A DNA stretch of 5,373 bases from Fibrobacter sp. UBA4373 (GTDB lineage: Bacteria > Fibrobacterota > Fibrobacteria > Fibrobacterales > Fibrobacteraceae). The position numbers were made by a program, and so were the translations under genes. Under the pieces are notes generated by a model. That model had not been told where the DNA came from and did not search any database. It saw nothing but the letters and a program-made list of their open reading frames with translations. Positions 1-3,829 of the stretch are shown piece after piece. Each line of letters begins with the position of its first letter. The first letter of the stretch is position 1. Location of the stretch: the NCBI GenBank assembly GCA_002390045.1, contig DGSB01000054.1:1-5373 (forward strand). The letters are read 5' to 3'.

Positions 1-422
1 GAGAAAAAATGCGGGCGTTTGTTCAAAATTTAGAAGACGAGAAAACCTGCTTGCATGGCGATTTTCAGATGGGCAACTTGATTATTTCTGGCGAAGGAAA
101 ACCTTATTGGATTGATTTAGGCTGGTTTGGTCGTGGATCGCCAATGTTCGATATAGGGCATTTTTTCATGACTTGCCAAGTTTATTCTCAGTTCCCGGCA
201 GCGCAGGAAATTTTCCACATGTCGCAGGAACAGTTGAAAAGCTTCTGGAATGCGTTTGCCGAGGCTTACACGGGAAATAGCGATGTTTCCGCATTTAATG
301 CTATGGCAGGCAAGTTTGCTCCGCTCGATGCCTGCATCCGAACAATTTTAATGCCAACCCCTGATGCCAACAAGAAGTTGCTTGCAGGACTGGTTCATTC
401 CTTAGTTGAGAAATTTTATTAG
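1..422 (+). CDS. APH-like phosphotransferase, C-terminal part (5' end outside window)
   Basis: This is the C-terminal lobe of a protein of the aminoglycoside phosphotransferase (APH) / choline-kinase fold, which moves a phosphate from ATP to a small molecule in the cytoplasm. The catalytic-loop motif HGDxxxxN is seen (CAT codon at 54-56; HGDFQMGN), with the Asp as catalytic base and the Asn as a Mg2+ ligand. About 13 residues later comes IDLGWFG, the counterpart of the kinase DFG Asp, then GSPMFDIG, typical of the family. The frame is open to the left edge (codons begin at base 3), and the ATP-binding N-lobe is missing, so the ATG at base 9 is internal and not the start. The substrate cannot be read from this part, and aminoglycoside resistance should not be assumed. 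Fibrobacter genomes, as I recall, hold a paralogous family of APH-like proteins of this kind, so a house-keeping or sugar/amine kinase role is as likely. Confidence 0.85.
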   Translation, partial: EKMRAFVQNLEDEKTCLHGDFQMGNLIISGEGKPYWIDLGWFGRGSPMFDIGHFFMTCQVYSQFPAAQEIFHMSQEQLKSFWNAFAEAYTGNSDVSAFNAMAGKFAPLDACIRTILMPTPDANKKLLAGLVHSLVEKFY

Positions 423-433
423 AAGAGGCCGTT

Positions 434-487
434 ATGTCTGAACAGGTTGATCCTCGACCCATAAAGAGCCCCTATAAGATCTATTAA
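434..487 (+). CDS. 17-codon reading frame after the APH gene, possible gene stump
   Basis: ATG at 434 begins MSEQVDPRPIKSPYKIY, then TAA. It starts 11 bases after the APH stop codon and has a purine-rich Shine-Dalgarno sequence (AGAAGAGG, 421-428) five bases ahead, the spacing expected for the second gene of an operon. The frame stops just before the hipA remnant on the other strand (493). I do not recognise the peptide. It may be the beginning of a gene whose rest was removed when the hipBA-type locus arrived or collapsed here, or a chance frame. The ribosome binding site is the only real support. Confidence 0.25.
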   Translation: MSEQVDPRPIKSPYKIY

Positions 488-492
488 CATCT

Positions 493-642
493 TTACCTAG
501 ATTCAAAGGCGCTTTCCATAAAGGACTGCTCGTTTCGGGAAATTCCGTTCTTTGTTGCGATTTTACGCCAGTTTGCGCTGACGATTTTTTGCATTTCGGT
601 GATGGTTGCTTTGGGTCGTGCGCTTCTCCGGGTGATATTTCT
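493..642 (-). pseudogene. hipA remnant: last ~49 codons of a HipA-family kinase toxin
   Basis: Reading the minus strand from 642 gives 48-49 codons ending in TAA at 495-493. The recognisable core is KIVSANWRKIATKNGISR followed by NEQSFMESAF, which resembles the extreme C-terminus of HipA-family Ser/Thr kinase toxins of the kind paired with short HipB regulators (a family impression, not an alignment). A stop (TGA, 645-643) closes the frame upstream. HipA proteins are usually about 400 or more residues, so nearly the whole kinase is missing, including the P-loop and catalytic residues. The fragment lies just downstream of the HTH regulator in the same direction, where hipA belongs, but in a different frame, so the tail of the regulator is read over it. 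The best explanation is an internal deletion of roughly 1 kb that fused the 3' end of hipB to the 3' end of hipA. No toxin activity is possible from this piece. Confidence 0.6.
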
Positions 643-931
643 TCAGGAGTTCGATGTCGTGAAGTTTTTGTCCGAGTTCGTCGTCTGCAGCGACCTTGAG
701 AAGGTCGGTGTCCATGCCGCTTATGGCGTGGAGGACTGCTGCGTAAATGCCGATGGCCACTGCCGCGGAACCTTTTTCCACCGCCCATACCGATGCTCGG
801 CTGACGCCCGCCCTTTCGGCAGCAAGCGCGACAGAAATTTTACGACGCATGCGAGCCAGACGGATTTGTTCTCCCATCTGTTCAAGGATTTTACCGGTTT
901 TCGGCAGTAGAGTTACGCTTTTCTTACCCAT
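563..931 (-). CDS. HipB-type XRE-family HTH transcriptional regulator (orphan antitoxin-like)
   Basis: A 122-residue DNA-binding protein of the Xre/Cro fold. The HTH lies at residues ~20-55; the helix pair reads ALAAERAGVSRASVWAVEKG. The downstream stretch with LLKVAADDELGQKLHDIELL is the end typical of small HipB-like regulators that bind their own operator and neutralise a HipA kinase. ATG 931-929 (MGKKSVTLLPK) is chosen because a promoter and two operators lie directly before it. The open frame runs up to 1030, but that extension would cross the promoter. There is no Shine-Dalgarno sequence. The last ~25 residues (from about KYHPEKR) are basic and unlike a normal HipB end; part of them is probably hipA-derived DNA read out of frame. 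Because hipA is deleted, the protein may now only repress its own gene or act on operators elsewhere. The HTH family call is firm; the HipB subfamily rests on sequence feel and the hipA remnant. Confidence 0.85.
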   Translation of the reverse strand: MGKKSVTLLPKTGKILEQMGEQIRLARMRRKISVALAAERAGVSRASVWAVEKGSAAVAIGIYAAVLHAISGMDTDLLKVAADDELGQKLHDIELLKKYHPEKRTTQSNHHRNAKNRQRKLA

Positions 932-933
932 GA

Positions 934-982
934 TGTCAATAAATATATATTGTTTTGCTTGAAATGTCGATAAATATTGACA
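934..982. promoter_or_regulatory. Twin operator, TGTCRATAAATAT repeated at 31-bp spacing
   Basis: TGTCGATAAATATTGACA at 965-982 is an inverted repeat (TGTC...GACA, with ATA...TAT inside). A second copy, TGTCAATAAATAT, begins at 934, matches the first at 12 of 13 positions, and forms a weaker dyad CAATA/TATTG (937-952). The copies start 31 bp apart, about three helical turns, so two dimers would sit on the same DNA face. The upstream copy touches the -35 and the downstream copy covers the -10 and start site of the HTH gene. This is the expected design for autorepression by a HipB-like dimer. Confidence 0.55.
942..970 (-). promoter_or_regulatory. Promoter of the HTH regulator, giving an almost leaderless mRNA
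   Basis: On the minus strand, -35 TCGACA (970-965) and -10 TATATT (947-942) are separated by exactly 17 bases, each matching the sigma-70 consensus at 5 of 6 positions. Transcription should start near 936-934, only 3-5 bases before the ATG at 931. This agrees with the missing Shine-Dalgarno sequence. It is a motif match and has no experimental support. Confidence 0.55.
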
Positions 983-1059
983 AATGGGCCGAATTTGAAG
1001 AATGAAGGGGATGAAAGTTGCGCGACTCAACCTATAGAAAAAAAGAATAACCTAAAATC

Positions 1060-1088
1060 ACGCAATCCATTGACAGGATGGATTACGT
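1060..1088. repeat. Inverted repeat around the -35 of the + strand promoter
   Basis: AATCCAT (1064-1070) and ATGGATT (1078-1084) are perfect inverted arms around a 7-base centre; after one mismatched pair the match continues with ACG (1060-1062) and CGT (1086-1088), for 10 of 11 pairs. No T-run follows on either strand, so it is not a terminator. The consensus -35 TTGACA (1070-1075) lies in its centre, suggesting a repressor or activator site. The binding protein is unknown; the arms do not resemble the TGTC operators of the HTH gene. Confidence 0.45.
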
Positions 1089-1096
1089 TATCTAAT
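1070..1096 (+). promoter_or_regulatory. Candidate promoter for the leader region and methyltransferase
   Basis: A perfect TTGACA (1070-1075) is followed after 15 bases by TCTAAT (1091-1096, 5 of 6 matches to TATAAT). The spacer is two bases short and the mismatch is at the important second base of the -10, so strength is uncertain. Transcription would begin near 1103, leaving about 23 bases before the short Cys-rich frame at 1126. Confidence 0.4.
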
Positions 1097-1125
1097 TTAC
1101 CTACAAGAAACATAGGTTTAATTAA

Positions 1126-1179
1126 ATGATCCGTCTTTGTGTTTGTAATTGTTGTATTCGATGTCGAACGAGCGACTAG
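1126..1179 (+). CDS. Candidate 17-residue Cys-rich leader peptide
   Basis: ATG 1126 encodes MIRLCVCNCCIRCRTSD, then TAG (1177-1179). Five of 17 codons are Cys, all TGT (1138, 1144, 1150, 1153, 1162). Only a weak AGG (1114-1116) stands in for a Shine-Dalgarno sequence, nine bases before the start. The frame sits between a candidate promoter and an intrinsic terminator, and its last codons hold the segment that can pair with the terminator's 5' arm. That is where a leader peptide of a ribosome-mediated attenuator would be, with stalling at Cys codons as the signal (inference). Against it: the stretch is rich in T and G, which raises TGT by chance, and the methyltransferase downstream has no proven link to cysteine. 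It could also be a non-coding leader or a small metal-binding peptide. Confidence 0.3.
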   Translation: MIRLCVCNCCIRCRTSD

Positions 1180-1216
1180 TTTTTAAACATTGTTTTTAAG
1201 CAAGTCCCCGCTCGTT
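1167..1216 (+). promoter_or_regulatory. Candidate antiterminator pairing (attenuator)
   Basis: AACGAGCG at 1167-1174, inside the last codons of the Cys-rich frame, is perfectly complementary to CGCTCGTT at 1209-1216, which includes six bases of the terminator's 5' arm. The two structures exclude each other. A ribosome that reaches the stop codon at 1177 would cover 1167-1174 and let the terminator form. A ribosome held at the earlier Cys codons (1138-1155) would leave the segment free to pair and prevent termination. Pairing is seen in the sequence; the mechanism is inference. Confidence 0.35.
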
Positions 1217-1235
1217 TTTCCGAGCGGGATTTTTT
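1207..1235 (+). terminator. Intrinsic terminator upstream of the methyltransferase
   Basis: CCCGCTCG (1207-1214), a 6-base loop and CGAGCGGG (1221-1228) form a perfect 8-bp GC-rich stem, followed by six T at 1230-1235. It works only on the + strand. No ordinary gene ends upstream on this strand, so it ends either a short RNA started near 1103 or acts as the conditional terminator of an attenuator for the gene at 1289. Confidence 0.85.
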
Positions 1236-1257
1236 ATTCAAACATTTTCAAAAAGGA

Positions 1258-1278
1258 CTCTTTTTCGGACAAAAAGAG
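1258..1278 (+). promoter_or_regulatory. Hairpin covering the methyltransferase ribosome binding site
   Basis: CTCTTTTT (1258-1265) and AAAAAGAG (1271-1278) form a perfect 8-bp stem with the 5-base loop CGGAC. The 3' arm contains most of the Shine-Dalgarno sequence AGAGG (1275-1279), which lies nine bases before the ATG at 1289. The stem is mostly A-U, so it may be a weak or temperature-sensitive block on translation initiation. Confidence 0.4.
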
Positions 1279-1288
1279 GTTTTTCACC

Positions 1289-2165
1289 ATGATCAGCCAA
1301 ACAGCTCTCTTGTGCGCTCTCGCTCGCGCCATTCACTCCCACAGCAACAAGCATATGATTTTTGAAGATCATTTTGCTCTAAATTTCATCGGTCTCAAAG
1401 ATTTTCGATACGCGCGAAACATTGCAAAAAAAATCTTGCCTGAAAGCATAAAGAGCAATACGTCTTCTCTCACAAGGGACCTATTAAATCAATACTTTTC
1501 TCCCATCGTTCTCCCCCGCAACCGCTTTGCCGAAGACATTGTCGAAGCCAAACAAAAAAAAAGGAAAAATTCAATACGTTCTCCTAGGCGCAGGCTTAGA
1601 TTCTTTTTCCCTCAGAAATAAAAGCGTGAATGTCGAAGTCTTTGAACTCGACCTTCACGAAACACAAACTTTTAAAATCGAACGTCTCAAAAAAATTTCC
1701 ACCCAAAGTCATTCCCAAACTCATTTCGTGGAAATCGACTTCAATAAAGACAGCATTATTGACAAACTCATCAGCGCCGGTTTCGATCCGAACACGCCAT
1801 CCATCTTTTCCATCCTCGGAGTTTCTTACTACATCTCCATCAACGTCTTTTTCAAGACCGTTTCCCAAGTTGCACAGATTATGCCCCAAGGCAGCGGACT
1901 CGTATTCGATTATTACGAAAAAGAAAACCATCCATCAACCGCTTCGACAAAAATCAGTCGTCTTAAACAGATTACATCGGCCTGCGGAGAAGTCATGGTC
2001 GATGGTTACGATCCGAGTTTAGTCAGCGTCCTTGCAGCAAAAGCAGGGTTCAACCGATTTCAAGACCTTTCCTCTCGCGATATCGACAAAGCCTTTTTAA
2101 AAGGCGATGGCGACATTACCGCTCTCGACGGAGTTCATCTGGTCTACATTGAAAAGAAGGCGTAA
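1289..2165 (+). pseudogene. SAM-dependent methyltransferase, LCM/TIGR00027-like, split by a frameshift at A9
   Basis: Two reading frames together encode one methyltransferase of the leucine-carboxyl-methyltransferase-like group (PF04072 / TIGR00027 type), which transfers a methyl group from S-adenosylmethionine to an unidentified acceptor. The N-terminal frame, from ATG 1289, has the family's opening (SQTALLCALARAI) and NRFAEDIVEA before the break. The second frame continues with VLLGAGLDSFSLR, the SAM-binding motif I, then VFELDLHET with the acidic residues after strand 2, and ends normally (VHLVYIEKKA, TAA 2163-2165). The join lies in nine A at 1554-1562: removing one A gives a continuous 291-residue protein of about normal family length, with motif I at residues ~97-109. 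As read, translation leaves the family sequence after ~residue 91 and stops at 1621. Slippage of RNA polymerase on A9 could restore some full-length product; a sequencing error is also possible. A start at TTG 1190 is unlikely because it would span the terminator. Confidence 0.85.
1554..1562 (+). repeat. A9 homopolymer at the frameshift point
   Basis: Nine consecutive A within the methyltransferase gene, exactly where the reading frame shifts by +1. Eight A would restore the frame. Such runs are prone to replication slippage, transcriptional slippage and sequencing error. Confidence 0.9.
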
Positions 2166-2225
2166 TTTTCCAAGCAAAAAATTTTCTGTCCGTCACTTTA
2201 AGGACCTTCATTCGAGCCGCATTGA

Positions 2226-2408
2226 TTTCGGCTTCGATTCTGCATTGAAACAGCTGTATTATTTGCCTCTATTTTGGAGCGCTTAGGTTTTGAAACTTCT
2301 ATTATTTTGACTTCTACGCATGCTTTTGTTGGATGGCTCATTGAAGAAGAAAATGGCGAAGTCATTGACCTTATCGAAACGACAATGATCGGAGACGCAA
2401 ATAAGTAG
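2226..2408 (+). pseudogene. Transglutaminase-like domain fragment
   Basis: An open stretch without a start codon reads, from 2241, CIETAVLFASILERLGFE, then THAFVGW and GEVIDLIETT, ending in TAG (2406-2408). This order matches the core of bacterial transglutaminase-like cysteine proteins: a Cys at the start of a helix (2241-2243), a His about 26 residues later (in THAFVGW), and an Asp (VIDLIETT) as the third member of the triad. In the family the Cys usually follows a GDC-type turn; here a TGA (2223-2225) and a change of frame come just before it. The N-terminal part is missing and the protein stops very soon after the triad. No start or ribosome binding site is visible, so this is almost certainly a broken gene. 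The stretch between the methyltransferase stop and 2226 may hold more of it in another frame, but I could not confirm that. The -35 of the lipoprotein promoter overlaps its stop codon. Confidence 0.55.
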
Positions 2409-2434
2409 ACAAAATAAAAGTATCCGCCTATATT
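2406..2434 (+). promoter_or_regulatory. Promoter of the lipoprotein gene, likely leaderless start
   Basis: TAGACA (2406-2411) and TATATT (2429-2434) are spaced by 17 bases and each match the sigma-70 consensus at 5 of 6 positions. The expected start of transcription, about seven bases after the -10, falls on the A of the ATG at 2441. No Shine-Dalgarno sequence precedes that ATG, which fits a leaderless transcript. Confidence 0.55.
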
Positions 2435-2440
2435 TAAAGT

Positions 2441-3724
2441 ATGAATAAAGTAAAGTATTTAATCCTTGGCATATCCGCAGCCGTTTTATTTACCGCTTGC
2501 GAAAGTAGTAGCAACCCGTCCTCTTCCGAAGAAGAGTTGTCTTCTTCGTCGGAATACGACGCATCCTCTTCATCGAAGATTAACGACAAACTTTCTTCAA
2601 GTTCTGCAAAGGATGAAAAGTCTTCATCTTCTGTAGCCAAGACCGAATCCTCGTCTTCGAATGAAAAAACATCCAAATCATCGTCTTCAAGCGCAAAGGC
2701 TCCAGAGTCCTCGTCTTCTGCAGACGATTCAAAAGCCTATCGCGCAGCAACGCTTAACGAACTCGAAAAGAATCTAGAGCTTAAACTGTTCGATCAAACA
2801 GTTTACCTTTCTACCGGTAGCAAGCAGGGGATGATCGCGCTCCGCATTCCAGACGAACTGTGGGCCGTTACCTACACGGATTTTTCCGATGGCGTCGTAT
2901 TCTTTACGGAAGAAAATACTGGCATGCAGTACGCAAACACAGATGCCGCGAAAAAAATCATTGATGGGATAGAAAAAGGCCTTAAGATTTCGTTTGTTAT
3001 CGATACAAACGACGTCGTCAAATATTCGGTGAATGATTCAAAGGAGTATAACGATGCCATCAAGGCAAGCGTCGCGATTCAAGCGAACAAGATTTCCAAG
3101 GCAGAAAACCTTAAAGACCAAATTTATGAATGCACCGATGGCGATACGACCCGGATCCTTACCTTCTTCGACAATACATACATCATCGACAACTATGTCG
3201 ACGAAACGCTTGTCGATTGGTTTGCCGGCCACTACGACATTCAACGCAGCACATTGCTGATGCTTCCGGTCTATTCCAACCTGTCTTCGTATCAGTCCTT
3301 ATACACTTATTTTGCCGGTACGGATTACATTACCATCGGTGAAAAAAAGCTGAGCTGCGAAGTGGACGCCGTTTCTTACGAATATGAAGACGCTAGCGAT
3401 TTTGTCGGCAAATGGTTCGCAACCAAAGACGGCATCGAATGGAACTTCGAGCTTAGATCCGATGGAAAATATGAACTTGTCGCATTAGATGGCGACGAGG
3501 CCGTTGAAATGAAGAGCGGCGTCTGGGAAATCTACGGTTACCATCTGATGATGCGCAACACCAGTTGTTTGAATTCAGAAACATGCACTCCGAGCATTCA
3601 TGGACAGGTCCAGACAGGAACCCTCGACCCAGAAACCGGCAAGATCAGCGGATTCTCGTACCTCCATAAAGACCCGGATACGCCGAAGATTCCTACGAGT
3701 TTTGAATCCCAGATATTTGAATAG
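2441..3724 (+). CDS. Serine-rich-linker lipoprotein with probable lipocalin-like C-terminal domains
   Basis: A 427-residue exported lipoprotein of unknown function. Residues 1-20 are a lipoprotein signal (charged start, hydrophobic core, lipobox LFTAC with the lipidated Cys20). Residues ~22-97 form a low-complexity linker of nine clusters of 3-5 serines separated by charged residues, as in many Fibrobacter surface proteins; the Ser codons are mixed, so it is not a young DNA repeat. The folded part (about 100-427) is rich in beta-type sequence. Residues ~320-427 (FVGKWFATKDG, SDGKYELVAL, SGVWEIYGYHLMM) follow the pattern of lipocalin-like domains. Residues ~230-310 show a similar order (RILTFFDNTY, GHYDIQRSTLLML), hinting at a tandem domain. 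Cys pairs such as CLNSETC could form disulfides outside the cytoplasm. It probably sits in the outer membrane, held away from it by the linker. It is transcribed alone, between its own promoter and a terminator. Confidence 0.9.
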   Translation: MNKVKYLILGISAAVLFTACESSSNPSSSEEELSSSSEYDASSSSKINDKLSSSSAKDEKSSSSVAKTESSSSNEKTSKSSSSSAKAPESSSSADDSKAYRAATLNELEKNLELKLFDQTVYLSTGSKQGMIALRIPDELWAVTYTDFSDGVVFFTEENTGMQYANTDAAKKIIDGIEKGLKISFVIDTNDVVKYSVNDSKEYNDAIKASVAIQANKISKAENLKDQIYECTDGDTTRILTFFDNTYIIDNYVDETLVDWFAGHYDIQRSTLLMLPVYSNLSSYQSLYTYFAGTDYITIGEKKLSCEVDAVSYEYEDASDFVGKWFATKDGIEWNFELRSDGKYELVALDGDEAVEMKSGVWEIYGYHLMMRNTSCLNSETCTPSIHGQVQTGTLDPETGKISGFSYLHKDPDTPKIPTSFESQIFE

Positions 3725-3754
3725 ATTTTTTTCGATCTTTCACATATATAAGAC

Positions 3755-3780
3755 AGCCCGGGTTCTCCCCGGGCTCTTTT
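3755..3780 (+). terminator. Intrinsic terminator of the lipoprotein gene
   Basis: AGCCCGGG (3755-3762), loop TTCTC and CCCGGGCT (3768-3775) form a perfect 8-bp stem followed by CTTTTGTT. It lies 30 bases after the lipoprotein stop and separates that gene from the MATE gene. The T-run is present only on the + strand. Confidence 0.9.
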
Positions 3781-3829
3781 GTTATAACTCCTAAAATTCT
3801 AAATTTACGCGCGTTTTTCAGGAAACTGT

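Noticed and set aside
432..788. Open - strand frame of 118 codons beside the regulator
   Set aside because: Arg/Ser/His-rich translation typical of a shadow frame; the recognisable hipA tail is in a different frame.
599..910. Open + strand frame of 103 codons
   Set aside because: It lies antisense to the HTH regulator, has no family-like sequence, and its composition follows from the regulator's codons.
1031..1206. tRNA or known riboswitch before the terminator
   Set aside because: No cloverleaf arms, T-loop or CCA-type end, and no conserved core that I recognise from purine, SAM, cobalamin, TPP or similar riboswitches.
1190..1288. Upstream TTG start for the methyltransferase
   Set aside because: The extension would translate through the intrinsic terminator and shows no family similarity; ATG 1289 has AGAGG and the family's N-terminal sequence.
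1550..1566. Programmed -1 ribosomal frameshift on the A run
   Set aside because: The second part of the gene is in the +1 frame, so a -1 slip leads to the wrong frame; an A deletion or transcriptional slippage is needed.
2167..2285. Frame reading VRHFKDLHSSRIDFGFDS after the methyltransferase stop
   Set aside because: It might be the upstream part of the transglutaminase-like gene joined by a frameshift, but no motif confirms it and the length is within chance.
2434..2676. Asp/Glu/Ser-rich - strand frame
   Set aside because: It is the antisense reading of the serine-rich linker codons.
2520..2735. DNA repeat array in the serine-rich region
   Set aside because: The repetition is at protein level only; Ser codons (TCT, TCG, TCA, TCC, AGT, AGC) are mixed, so no tandem DNA unit exists.
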